Source of the DNA: Mucilaginibacter mali
GTDB taxonomy: Bacteria; Bacteroidota; Bacteroidia; Sphingobacteriales; Sphingobacteriaceae
Direction of reading: 5' to 3'
DNA: 64,000 bases
Assembly (NCBI RefSeq): GCF_013283875.1
Contig: NZ_CP054139.1
Span: 744,001 to 808,000 of the forward strand
Below, piece after piece: positions 25,424 through 34,023 of this stretch. Each line of letters starts with the position of its first letter. The stretch's first letter is position 1. The position numbers and the translations under genes were made by a program. Below the pieces are notes generated by a model that saw nothing but the letters and a program-made list of their open reading frames with translations, did not search any database and was not told the origin of the DNA.

Positions 25424-25671
25424 GTCCAGTATTTTTTATCCTAAAGGTTGCAAATGCCTCATTGTTAAAACCTTATCAAAGGTACTCTTCTACCAGCCTG
25501 CTAATGTATTGTCAGTGTTAAGTCAATATTCATTTACTTTTAATGCATTTCAGCTGCTTAATTATTTGTTAATCTACGCTTTACTTTATTTAAAAACACC
25601 GTCTCTACCTTTAAACCTATCAGGTAATTAAGTGCCTGTGGCGTACAAATACCTGGTTAGTTTAATATTAC

Positions 25672-26727
25672 ATGCAGAAAATTCTGTTTATCACCGGCTC
25701 TATCAATCAAACCTCCCAAATGCATCAAATAGCGGCGCAATTGCCCGAATTTGATTGTTGGTTTAGCCAGATATTTACCGATTCGCCCTTTGTTAAATTT
25801 CTTATTAAACATACTTCCCTGCTCAACGGCACCATCCTGGCCGGTCAGTTCAAAGCTAATTCTGAAAAGTATTTAGCCCAGCACGGCTTGCAAATGGACT
25901 ACGGTGCAAGGTTAAATAATTATGACCTGGTGGTTTATTGCAGCGACCTTGTTGTACCCGCACGCATGCAAAAGCACAAAACCATTTGGGTGCAGGAAGG
26001 TATGACCGACAGGTTTACACTATTGGGTAAAATAGTTAAAGCCTTGAAACTACCGGCCGCTCTTTGCGGGAATACGGCCCTTAACGGCTCTACCAACCAG
26101 TGTGATGTTTACTGCGCGGCCTCAAAGGGATACAGTGAGTATTTTACAACCAACGGCACCGAAGAGCGCAAGATCGTGGTAACCGGTATGCCTAACTATG
26201 ATAATCTTATCCGCTTTTCAGATAATGATTTCCCGCACAGTGATTACGTGATGGTAGCCACTACCGATATGCGCGAAACCTTCCGTTACGAGAATAGGCC
26301 CGCCTTTATTAAGGAAGCGGTTGCCATCGCTAAAGGCCGCCAACTTTTATTTAAGCTGCATCCTAACGAAAACATGGAACGGGCGAAAAAAGAAATTGCC
26401 CGTTACGCGCCCCCCGGCACCCTGGTTTATACATCGGGCAATACCAATGAAATGATAGCCAATTGCTGCGAACTCATTACCCAGTATTCTACCGTGGTGT
26501 ATACGGGCATTGTATTGGGTAAAAAAGTGCACTCGTGGTTTAATGTTGATGAGTTGCGGAGGCTTGCCCCATTGCAAAATGAGGGTACAAGCGCCGAAAA
26601 TATTGCAGACATATGCCGTCGGTACATGGTGCATGAAGGCAGTAAGGAAGATTTTGATCCTAATATAACCCTGGATATTGTTGAAGAAGAAGACCCGGCA
26701 GAAATGCTGGAATTAGCGGAGGTGTGA
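25672..26727 (+). CDS. GT-B-like glycosyl/glycerophosphotransferase-type protein
   Basis: The 351-residue protein is the first gene of a tight eight-gene plus-strand run. It has a Rossmann-like opening KILFITGSINQTSQMHQIA, a mid-protein TGMPNYDN segment, then LLFKLHPNENMERAKKEI (about residues 224-241) and CELITQYSTVVYTGIVLGKKVHSW (about 265-288). The K-x-HP-x-E and S/T-rich loop pattern is that of GT-B transferases related to CDP-glycerol glycerophosphotransferases and polysialyltransferase-like enzymes. It could be the enzyme that transfers the CMP-activated sugar made by the downstream genes. The family call is by pattern only. A UDP-GlcNAc-2-epimerase-like role is an alternative. Confidence 0.6.
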   Translation: MQKILFITGSINQTSQMHQIAAQLPEFDCWFSQIFTDSPFVKFLIKHTSLLNGTILAGQFKANSEKYLAQHGLQMDYGARLNNYDLVVYCSDLVVPARMQKHKTIWVQEGMTDRFTLLGKIVKALKLPAALCGNTALNGSTNQCDVYCAASKGYSEYFTTNGTEERKIVVTGMPNYDNLIRFSDNDFPHSDYVMVATTDMRETFRYENRPAFIKEAVAIAKGRQLLFKLHPNENMERAKKEIARYAPPGTLVYTSGNTNEMIANCCELITQYSTVVYTGIVLGKKVHSWFNVDELRRLAPLQNEGTSAENIADICRRYMVHEGSKEDFDPNITLDIVEEEDPAEMLELAEV

Positions 26728-26728
26728 T

Positions 26729-27568
26729 ATGCCACAAAAAATAGTGATTGTTGTACAGGCCCGCATGGCATCCAGCCGGTTGCCGGGTAAAGTGCTGATG
26801 TCCATATTGGGTAAAAGCCTGCTGGCGCGCATGATCAGGCGGCTGCAAATGGTACAGCACCGGGTTAGCATCGTCATCGCCACATCAACCCAGCCCGAGG
26901 ATAATGCGATTGAACAGGAGGCACTGAAGCTAAATGTCCCCTGCTACAGGGGCAGCATTGATAACCTGCTTGACAGGCATTACCAGGTTGGCAAACTTTA
27001 TGAAGCCGATATGGTGCTGAAAATACCATCCGACTGCCCCCTGATAGATCCGGCAGTTATAGACCAGGCTTTGCATTATTATTTTAAGCACAAAGGCCAG
27101 TTTGATTATGTAAGCAACCTGCACCCCGCCACCTGGCCCGATGGTAACGATGTGGAAATTATGACCATGGACTGCCTTACCAGTGCCTGGGAAAATGCCA
27201 CCCGCCCGATGGAACTGGAGCATACCACACCATACATATGGGAGAACCCGCAATTATACCGTACTGGCAACATCACCTGGGAAACCGGTTTGGATTATTC
27301 CATGTCGCACCGCTTTACCATCGATTATCAAGCCGACTACGATTTCATCAACGCGGTATTCAGCGAATTATACCCGGTTAACGATGGTTTTACCTGCCAG
27401 GATATCATCGACCTGTTGCAGCGTAAGCCCGAAATATACGAACTGAACCGCCAGTACGCCGGTGTAAACTGGTACAGGCACCATTTAGATGAATTGAAAA
27501 CCGTTTCGCCGGAGCAAACCCGGTCGTTACAACAAGCAGATCCTGAACTCACCATAACATCTTTATAA
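26729..27568 (+). CDS. nucleotide-sugar cytidylyltransferase (NeuA/SpsF-like)
   Basis: The 279-residue protein starts KIVIVVQARMASSRLPGKVL, the pyrophosphorylase signature of acylneuraminate cytidylyltransferases of the SpsF type, with the metal/nucleotide motif KIPSDCPLIDPAVIDQAL at about residues 95-112. It should transfer CMP from CTP to a ulosonic acid. It begins two bases after the stop of the GT-B-like gene and ends two bases before the transketolase gene, so it is firmly in the operon. It is a little longer than SpsF-type proteins of about 240 residues. The sugar is presumably the product of the NeuB fusion downstream. Confidence 0.88.
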   Translation: MPQKIVIVVQARMASSRLPGKVLMSILGKSLLARMIRRLQMVQHRVSIVIATSTQPEDNAIEQEALKLNVPCYRGSIDNLLDRHYQVGKLYEADMVLKIPSDCPLIDPAVIDQALHYYFKHKGQFDYVSNLHPATWPDGNDVEIMTMDCLTSAWENATRPMELEHTTPYIWENPQLYRTGNITWETGLDYSMSHRFTIDYQADYDFINAVFSELYPVNDGFTCQDIIDLLQRKPEIYELNRQYAGVNWYRHHLDELKTVSPEQTRSLQQADPELTITSL

Positions 27569-27569
27569 A

Positions 27570-28430
27570 TTGAATAATAACTATCAAAAACACCAGTTGG
27601 AAGCCATTGCCCTAAATGTAAGGGAGCATATCATCCGTATGTCTACCGATGGCGGCTGCTTCATTGGTGCGTCCTTGTCGGCGGTCGATCTGATCGTTTA
27701 TCTGTATACTGAATTTTTAAATATCAATGCGGATAATTTAGAAAGTCCCGATCGCGATTACCTCTTTCTTTCCAAAGGGCATGATGTGCCCGCGCTTTAT
27801 GGCACACTGGCCGAGCTGGGCCTGCTGGAAAAAAAGCGCCTGCAAAACCACTTGTCCATTCACGATCATATTTACTGGCACCCTAATACCAAAATTCCGG
27901 GTATCGAGTTTCACTCGGGTTCCTTAGGTCACCTGCCATCGGTAGCTATTGGCGTGGCGATGGATATAAAAATGCGCGGTGGCGAAAACAAGGTTGTTTG
28001 CATTTTGGGCGATGGCGAATTAAACGAAGGCACCTGCTGGGAAGCCATGCTGGTAGCCAATGCTTATCAGTTAGATAACCTGATCTTTGTGGTAGACCGC
28101 AACCAGTTCCAGGCTAACATCCGCACCGAGGAATTGATACCATTAGAGCCGCTTACTGATAAATTTGAGGCTTTTGGCGCCGCCGTAAAGCGGATAAACG
28201 GCCATAGCTTTGATGCCTTGCACGAAGCTTTCGGCGCCTATCCCTTCCATCCCGGCAAATTTAACGTGGTGATTGCCGATACCATGCGCGGCAAAGGCCT
28301 GCCCAGCATACAGGAACGTGCCGACCGATGGTTCTGTAATTTCTCGGCCAACGAGATAGACCAGCTACTGCTTGAACTGCACGGCAACCACACTACCCAA
28401 CTAACTTCTGAAACTTTAATAGTAAGATAA
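27570..28430 (+). CDS. transketolase N-terminal subunit, biosynthetic paralogue
   Basis: The likeliest start is TTG at 27570, because the previous gene ends at 27568 and the first ATG comes only at residue 24, inside the conserved fold. The 286-residue product keeps the cofactor region, for example SLGHLPSVAIGVAMDIKM and CILGDGELNEGTCWEAML (GDG...N). It differs clearly from the housekeeping subunit at 3344-4189: the phosphate-contacting GCQSGHPGGS is replaced by TDGGCFIGASLSAVD. That points to a different, perhaps non-phosphorylated or amino-sugar, donor or acceptor. It works with the next gene as a two-subunit ketol transferase inside the ulosonic-acid-like cluster. Confidence 0.85.
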   Translation: MNNNYQKHQLEAIALNVREHIIRMSTDGGCFIGASLSAVDLIVYLYTEFLNINADNLESPDRDYLFLSKGHDVPALYGTLAELGLLEKKRLQNHLSIHDHIYWHPNTKIPGIEFHSGSLGHLPSVAIGVAMDIKMRGGENKVVCILGDGELNEGTCWEAMLVANAYQLDNLIFVVDRNQFQANIRTEELIPLEPLTDKFEAFGAAVKRINGHSFDALHEAFGAYPFHPGKFNVVIADTMRGKGLPSIQERADRWFCNFSANEIDQLLLELHGNHTTQLTSETLIVR

Positions 28431-28433
28431 TAT

Positions 28434-29372
28434 ATGACTTACGAAGAACTACTAACCCAAACCGCGCTGGCCGATGATAACCTGGTGGTAATGACGGCAG
28501 AGAACCGCGCACTGGTGCGCAACCTGCCCGGTATTTTGGGAAAACGTTTTATTGATACCGGTATTACCGAACAAACCATGATAGGCGCTGCAGCCGGTTT
28601 AGCATTGCGCGGACGGGTACCGGTGGTACATGCACTTGCCGCGTTTTTAACCATGCGCGCCTTCGAGTTTGTGCGTACCGATGTAGGTATCGCCAATCTG
28701 CCGGTAAAACTGAGTGGTTTTATCCCCGGCTTCCTGTCGGATGCTAACGGGCCTACGCACCAGGCTATCGAGGATATATCGATTATGCGTGGTATTCCCA
28801 ACCTTACCGTATTTGCTCCAGCTGATGAAGACGACCTGCTGAAAATGCTGCCTGCGATCTGGGATGCTCCGCAACCGGCGTACACCCGCATTAACACCCG
28901 TAAAACCACGCATGAGCATGCACCATTTGAATGGGGCAAAGCCGAGGTGATCAGCATAGGTAGCGATGTAACCATACTGACCTATGGCCTGATGTTCGAA
29001 CAGGCTTTGGTTACTGTAGAAATGCTGAAAAACGAGGGCCTTTCGGTTGGCTTGATCAATATGCGCAGCCTGAAACCGGTTGATGAGCAAGTCATCCTGC
29101 AAGCTGTCGCGTTAAGCAATATGGTAGTTACGCTGGAAGATCATTTCGTTACCGGCGGCCTTTATACTATCGTGGCCGAGGTGCTACTGAAGCACCGCGC
29201 CACGGCCAATGTATTGCCTGTTGCCCTTGAAGAAAAATGGTTCCGCCCGGCTTTGCTGAACGAAGTACTGAACTACGAAGGTTTTACCGGCAAGCAAATA
29301 GCCGAAAAGATATTAGGCTACCAAACCCTTGGCAATCAGCCCGAAATAAAGATCAATGAATTTGCTGAATAA
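28434..29372 (+). CDS. transketolase C-terminal subunit, biosynthetic paralogue
   Basis: The 312-residue protein holds the Pyr and C-terminal domains. Its catalytic glutamate is in TGITEQTMIGAAAGLALRG (about residues 42-60), and the C-terminal domain has VVTLEDHFVTGGLYTIVAEVL (about 223-243). It lies 3 bases after its partner subunit and 6 bases before the aminotransferase gene. Pairs like this in sugar clusters probably elongate or shorten an aldose by a two-carbon unit. Similar subunits also occur in C-glycoside and rare-sugar pathways. The reaction is inferred from the family. Confidence 0.85.
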   Translation: MTYEELLTQTALADDNLVVMTAENRALVRNLPGILGKRFIDTGITEQTMIGAAAGLALRGRVPVVHALAAFLTMRAFEFVRTDVGIANLPVKLSGFIPGFLSDANGPTHQAIEDISIMRGIPNLTVFAPADEDDLLKMLPAIWDAPQPAYTRINTRKTTHEHAPFEWGKAEVISIGSDVTILTYGLMFEQALVTVEMLKNEGLSVGLINMRSLKPVDEQVILQAVALSNMVVTLEDHFVTGGLYTIVAEVLLKHRATANVLPVALEEKWFRPALLNEVLNYEGFTGKQIAEKILGYQTLGNQPEIKINEFAE

Positions 29373-29378
29373 AAAATT

Positions 29379-30722
29379 ATGGCTAATCAAATAAAATTAG
29401 ATAACGATTTCCCGGTAATTACCGAATCGGACAAATTATATGAGCGCGCGCTGAAAGTGCAGCACCCCATTACCCAAACCCTGGCCAAAGGCCCGGGGCA
29501 GTTTACCAAAGGCGTAGCACCAAAATACATCGTTAAAGGTGCCGGTTCGCACGTTTGGGATGTGGATGGCAACGAATACATCGACTTTAACTCGGCCATT
29601 GGCCCAATTTCTTTAGGCTACGCCTACCCGGTTGTTGATGATGCCATCAGGCAGCAACTGAATGATGGTATCACCTTCTCGCTGATGCACCCGCTGGAGG
29701 TGGAATTGTCGGAATTGATCACACAAGTGATCCCCAATGCCGAAACCGTAAAGATCTCAAAAACCGGCGCCGATGTTTGTTCGGCAGCCATCCGTGTGGC
29801 CCGCGCCTTTACCGGTCGCGATAAGGTGTTCTGCTGCGGCTACCACGGCTGGCACGATTGGTATATCGGCATAACCAGTCGCAATGCAGGTATCCCCGAA
29901 GCTACGCAGGAACTGACCTATACTTTCCAGTACAACGATATCGAATCGATTAAAGCGGCTTTAGATGAAACCGTAGCGGCTTTAATCTTAGAGCCATTCA
30001 TTTTTGAAGCACCGGCCCCTGGCTTTTTGCAGGAATTGGCACAGGCTTGTAAGGATAACGGTACCCTGCTCATTTTTGATGAGATGTGGACCGGCTTCCG
30101 CATCGCTTTAGGTGGCGCGCAGGAATACTTTAATGTAAAAGCCGATCTGGCCGTATTCTCTAAAGCATGTGCCAACGGTATGCCGATAGCATTGCTTACC
30201 GGCAGGGACGATGTAATGTCGCTGTTTGACAGCGAAGTTTTTAGCTATACCACTTTCGGTGGCGAGGCGCTTTCGCTGGCGGCTTGTGTAGCTACCATCA
30301 ACGAATTAAGAGATAGAAATGTTCCCGCCTATCTTGATGAAAAAGGCGCGCTGCTGAAAGATGGTTATAACGCCCTGGCTATTGAATTGGGCATGGATCA
30401 ATACACCCGCTGCATTGGCTTTAACTGCCGCAGCATGGTTACGTTTACCCCGGCTGCCGGTAACGGTTTGGAACTGAAAACCCTGATGCAGCAGGAAATG
30501 ATTAAACGCGGCATCCTGTGGGCAGGTTTCCATAACATGTGCTATAGCCATACCGACCAGGATATTGAATATACCTTATCGGCTTACCGCGATGTGCTGC
30601 CACTAATAAAAGAAGCTATTGAAAGTGGCGATATTAAAAGCTACCTGAAAGGCGAAGTGCTGGAGGCTGTTTTCCGCAAAGTGGATAATTATAATATTAA
30701 ACCAAAACCGGCCGCGCTTTAA
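29379..30722 (+). CDS. class III PLP aminotransferase (GSA aminomutase-like)
   Basis: The 447-residue enzyme belongs to the glutamate-1-semialdehyde aminomutase/class III group. Visible features are the gatekeeping loop SKTGADVCSAAIRVARAFTG (about residues 127-146), the GYHGWHDW motif near 153, the PLP-aspartate in LLIFDEMWTGFR (about 231-242) and the Schiff-base lysine in VFSKACANGMPIALLTG (about 257-273). In this operon it is more likely to aminate a keto-sugar than to make heme precursors, because no hem genes are nearby and the flanking genes are sugar-related. The next gene is 3 bases away. Confidence 0.9.
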   Translation: MANQIKLDNDFPVITESDKLYERALKVQHPITQTLAKGPGQFTKGVAPKYIVKGAGSHVWDVDGNEYIDFNSAIGPISLGYAYPVVDDAIRQQLNDGITFSLMHPLEVELSELITQVIPNAETVKISKTGADVCSAAIRVARAFTGRDKVFCCGYHGWHDWYIGITSRNAGIPEATQELTYTFQYNDIESIKAALDETVAALILEPFIFEAPAPGFLQELAQACKDNGTLLIFDEMWTGFRIALGGAQEYFNVKADLAVFSKACANGMPIALLTGRDDVMSLFDSEVFSYTTFGGEALSLAACVATINELRDRNVPAYLDEKGALLKDGYNALAIELGMDQYTRCIGFNCRSMVTFTPAAGNGLELKTLMQQEMIKRGILWAGFHNMCYSHTDQDIEYTLSAYRDVLPLIKEAIESGDIKSYLKGEVLEAVFRKVDNYNIKPKPAAL

Positions 30723-30725
30723 GCT

Positions 30726-31529
30726 ATGGAGATCTTTTCGTTAAAAGGGAAAATAGCAGTAGTAACCGGGGCAACCGGTTTGCTGGGCCGCAAGCATTGC
30801 GAGGCGCTGGCTATGTCAGGCGCTAACGTAATTGCTACGGATGTAAACGAACCGGCAGTTAAACAACTGGCTGCCAACCTGGGCCAACAGCACAAGGGTA
30901 TGGTGATGGATGTAACAAGTAAGCAGTCGGTAACGGGTGTGCTGGAAGCCATCATGAACGAATTTGGCACTGTTGATATCCTGGTGAACAACGCGGCCAT
31001 AAACGATATGTTCGAAAAGCCATCCATGGCAGCTGAGTTATCGGCATTTGAGAATTATCCTTTAGATGCCTTACAGAAATCGATGGATGTGAATATTACC
31101 GGCGTGTTCCTCTGCTCGCAGGTATTTGGTACCCGAATGGCCCGGCAGGGGAGGGGCAGTATCATCAACATCGCCTCTACCTATGGAATGGTAGGTCCCG
31201 ATCAATCTATTTATAAAAATGAAGCGGGCGAGCAGGTGTTTTACAAATCGGCCGCTTACCCTATCACCAAAGGCGCGGTGCTGAACTTTACCCGCTTCTT
31301 GGCCTCGTACTGGGGCAATAAAGGCGTAAGGGTAAACACCCTATCGCCGGGCGGGGTAGAGAACGAACAATCCACACAGTTTATCGGGCAATATTCAGCA
31401 AAAACATTATTAGGACGCATGGCTAACCCATCCGATTACCAGGGGGCACTGATCTTCCTGGCCAGCGACGCATCGGCTTATATGACCGGCGCTAACCTGG
31501 TAGTAGACGGCGGATGGACAGCGATATAA
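30726..31529 (+). CDS. short-chain dehydrogenase/reductase, sugar cluster
   Basis: The 267-residue protein has the NAD(P)-binding motif VVTGATGLLGRKHCEALA (about residues 11-28), the NNAA motif (about 86-91), the catalytic serine in NIASTYGMVG (about 148) and the YPITK pair (Tyr/Lys near 179-183), so it is an active classical SDR. An aspartate after the second strand (TDVN) favours NAD over NADP. It resembles PtmA-like sugar dehydrogenases from nonulosonic-acid clusters. It probably oxidises a hydroxyl to the ketone used by the neighbouring aminotransferase. It lies between the aminotransferase and the KdsC-NeuB fusion, with gaps of 3 and 12 bases. Confidence 0.9.
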   Translation: MEIFSLKGKIAVVTGATGLLGRKHCEALAMSGANVIATDVNEPAVKQLAANLGQQHKGMVMDVTSKQSVTGVLEAIMNEFGTVDILVNNAAINDMFEKPSMAAELSAFENYPLDALQKSMDVNITGVFLCSQVFGTRMARQGRGSIINIASTYGMVGPDQSIYKNEAGEQVFYKSAAYPITKGAVLNFTRFLASYWGNKGVRVNTLSPGGVENEQSTQFIGQYSAKTLLGRMANPSDYQGALIFLASDASAYMTGANLVVDGGWTAI

Positions 31530-31541
31530 AAACTTAAACAC

Positions 31542-32993
31542 ATGATGAACGAAACCTTACAACAAAAAGCAAGCCGTATAAAATTATTAATAACCGATTG
31601 CGACGGCGTTTTAACCGATGGCGGTGTATATTATGGCCCGCAGGGCGAAAGCGAAAAGAAATTCAATGTCCGCGATGGTATGGGCCGCGAGCGCCTGCTT
31701 AAACTGGCAGGTGTTGATACCGCGATAATTACCGGCGAGAGATCGCCATCGCTTATAAAAAGGGCGGAGAAATTGCAGATCACTGAATTGCACCTGCTGG
31801 TAAAGGATAAACCGGCGGTACTGAAGGATATCATGACCCGCCTGAACCTGCAACAAGAAGAGATCGCTTATATTGGCGATGATTATAACGATTTGGAAGT
31901 AATGAAGCTGGTAGGCTTAACGGCTTGCCCTGCCGACGCGCTTTCGGGCATAAAAGCCCAGACCGATCATATTTGCCAGGCTAAAGGTGGCGAAGGCTGC
32001 TTCCGCGAATTTGCGGAGTTGATCGTCGAAGCTAAAAGCGGCGTGGTAAATTTAGCTATTCCTGCTAAAAGTGGGAGCATAACCCTGCACACTGGTCGTA
32101 TAATAGGCGAGGGGCAGCCTTGCTATGTGATAGCCGAGATCGGTATCAACCACAACGGTTCGCTGGAGATTGCCAAAAAATTGATTGACGAAGCCGTGGC
32201 CGCCAAAGCCGACGCGGTGAAATTTCAAAAACGTACACCGGAAATTTGCGTACCTAAAGATCAGTGGGAAATTATGCGCGATACCCCCTGGGGCCGCATG
32301 AGCTATATCGATTATAAACGCAAAACCGAATTTGGCATTGCCGAATACGCTGCTATCGACCAGTATTGCAAAAAACTGGGTATCGACTGGTTTGTATCAC
32401 CATGGGATGTGCCATCGGTTGATTTTATGGAGCAGTTTAATACCGTTATCTATAAACTGGCATCAGCTTCGTTAACCGACCTGGCGCTGATTGGCCGTAT
32501 TTTAGAAACCGGCCGCCCGCTGATGTTATCTACCGGTATGTCTACCATGAAGGAAATAGAAGAGGCCTTAAGCTTCGTCCATCAGTACGATGCCGGTTAC
32601 CCTGTTTTTGTGGCGCATTCTACATCGGCCTACCCATGTAAGCCCGAAGAATTGAACTTGAAGATGATCCAAACCCTGAAGCAAAAATTCCCGGGTATGC
32701 CTGTGGGATATTCGGGGCACGAGACTGGTTTGGCTACTACCGTTGGCGCGGTTGCCATGGGCGCTACTTTTGTAGAAAGGCATTTTACCCTTGACAGGGC
32801 CATGTGGGGTTCGGATCATGCCGCCTCTGTTGAGCCGCAGGGTTTACAGCGTTTGGTGCGCGATATCAGGGATGTGGAAACCGCGGCAGGCGATGGCGTA
32901 AAAAAAGTATACGAATCGGAACTGGCGCCGATGAAGCGTTTGCGCGTAAACATTAGTAAAGAATACCACGAAGTGTTTAATGCCAAAGCCTGA
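31542..32993 (+). CDS. fusion of KdsC-like HAD phosphatase and NeuB-type synthase
   Basis: The 483-residue protein joins two enzymes. Residues about 10-165 are a KdsC/CMAS-type HAD phosphatase with nucleophile/acid Asp19 and Asp21 (ITDCDGVLTDG), ITGERS near 63, a lysine near 89, GDDYND (112-117) and the typical end KGGEGCFREFAELI. Residues about 192-475 are a NeuB/SpsE sialic-acid-synthase barrel: AEIGINHNGSLEIAKK (198-213), VKFQKRTPE, STGMSTMKEI, GYSGHE and GSDHAASVEP. The usual C-terminal SAF (antifreeze-like) domain is absent, since the protein stops soon after the linker. It should condense phosphoenolpyruvate with an aldose (phosphate) and remove a phosphate. It overlaps the next gene by 14 bases. 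Confidence 0.92.
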   Translation: MMNETLQQKASRIKLLITDCDGVLTDGGVYYGPQGESEKKFNVRDGMGRERLLKLAGVDTAIITGERSPSLIKRAEKLQITELHLLVKDKPAVLKDIMTRLNLQQEEIAYIGDDYNDLEVMKLVGLTACPADALSGIKAQTDHICQAKGGEGCFREFAELIVEAKSGVVNLAIPAKSGSITLHTGRIIGEGQPCYVIAEIGINHNGSLEIAKKLIDEAVAAKADAVKFQKRTPEICVPKDQWEIMRDTPWGRMSYIDYKRKTEFGIAEYAAIDQYCKKLGIDWFVSPWDVPSVDFMEQFNTVIYKLASASLTDLALIGRILETGRPLMLSTGMSTMKEIEEALSFVHQYDAGYPVFVAHSTSAYPCKPEELNLKMIQTLKQKFPGMPVGYSGHETGLATTVGAVAMGATFVERHFTLDRAMWGSDHAASVEPQGLQRLVRDIRDVETAAGDGVKKVYESELAPMKRLRVNISKEYHEVFNAKA

Positions 32994-33921
32994 TACCTTA
33001 ACTGTTACAACGGCAATCCTCATCGGTTGGATGATCATTATCATCTTGTGGGAACGGCTTGCGCCATACCGCAAAGGATTGCCATTCTTCAGGGAGGGTT
33101 TTTGGGTTGACCTGGTGTGGTACACCCTGATCCAAAGCTATTTCCTGAAGATATTGATATTCGATTATATCATTGCACCCGTTAACCGCAACCTGGATTG
33201 GTCGCATTGGCAGTTTGTGAAGGATTGGCCGGTAGCGGTACAGGTATTGTTTTTCCTGATAACGCACGATCTGTACATCTACCTGTTCCATCGTTTTCAG
33301 CATGCCAATAAGTTTTTCTGGCGGATCCATGAGGCGCACCACTCGGGCAAGCAGGTAGATTTTTTGTCGGGTTCGCGTTCGCATATTATGGAGATCGTTA
33401 TCAATCAAACCATTGAGTTTGCACCGATTATTTTGTTAGGGGCCGACCCGGTGGTGATACCCGTCAAGGCGATGCTGGATGCCATGTTTGGCTTGTTTAT
33501 CCATGCCAACATCAATGTAAAGCTGGGTAAGCTGAAATACATCATCAACTCGCCCGAATTGCATTTATGGCATCACGCTAACTACCAGGAGGTGTTTCAC
33601 GCTAACTTCTCTACCAAGTTTGCCATATGGGATCATTTATTCGGTACAGTGTACGATCCGGGCCACGCGCCGGGCGATAAGCCAGAGAACTGGGGGCTGT
33701 ATTACGATTATCCAAAAGACTATTTCCTGCAGCACGCGTTTTCAATTAAGCGCTTCGATGAAAAGGAATTGACCCGATACAAGTGGTTTAAGCGATATTA
33801 TAATTTAAGGCCGGCTATTAATAATAAGCTGATCGCCTACTGGAAGAAATTCAACGGTAGCGCGCAATCGCCCCCGGTTAAAGTAGTACAACCCGAACCT
33901 TTGGAGGCTGTTCAGCAGTAA
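32980..33921 (+). CDS. sterol desaturase/fatty acid hydroxylase family membrane protein
   Basis: The 313-residue protein has about four hydrophobic segments and the di-iron histidine clusters of this superfamily: HDLYIYLFHRFQH (about residues 91-103), HEAHHSG (about 112-118) and, after a long helical stretch, HLWHHANYQEVFHANF (about 189-204). Members hydroxylate or desaturate lipid tails using oxygen. Its ATG lies inside the end of the KdsC-NeuB gene (14-base overlap), so it is translationally coupled to sugar synthesis. It may modify a lipid that carries the sugar, or the sugar's acyl group. The substrate is unknown. The operon ends here. Confidence 0.88.
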   Translation: MPKPDTLTVTTAILIGWMIIIILWERLAPYRKGLPFFREGFWVDLVWYTLIQSYFLKILIFDYIIAPVNRNLDWSHWQFVKDWPVAVQVLFFLITHDLYIYLFHRFQHANKFFWRIHEAHHSGKQVDFLSGSRSHIMEIVINQTIEFAPIILLGADPVVIPVKAMLDAMFGLFIHANINVKLGKLKYIINSPELHLWHHANYQEVFHANFSTKFAIWDHLFGTVYDPGHAPGDKPENWGLYYDYPKDYFLQHAFSIKRFDEKELTRYKWFKRYYNLRPAINNKLIAYWKKFNGSAQSPPVKVVQPEPLEAVQQ

Positions 33922-34023
33922 TTCTGCAAATATCTCCCAAATGTATAAGTGATGGGTAGAAAGGTATAAGCCGGACCGTGCTATTCGCTGCAACTTTGCT
34001 TTAGAAATTAAAAATTAAAGCAA

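Noticed and set aside
25407..25631. 74-codon ORF after the esterase gene
   Set aside because: It overlaps the esterase end, has AT-driven hydrophobic composition, no start context and lies in a gap without other support.
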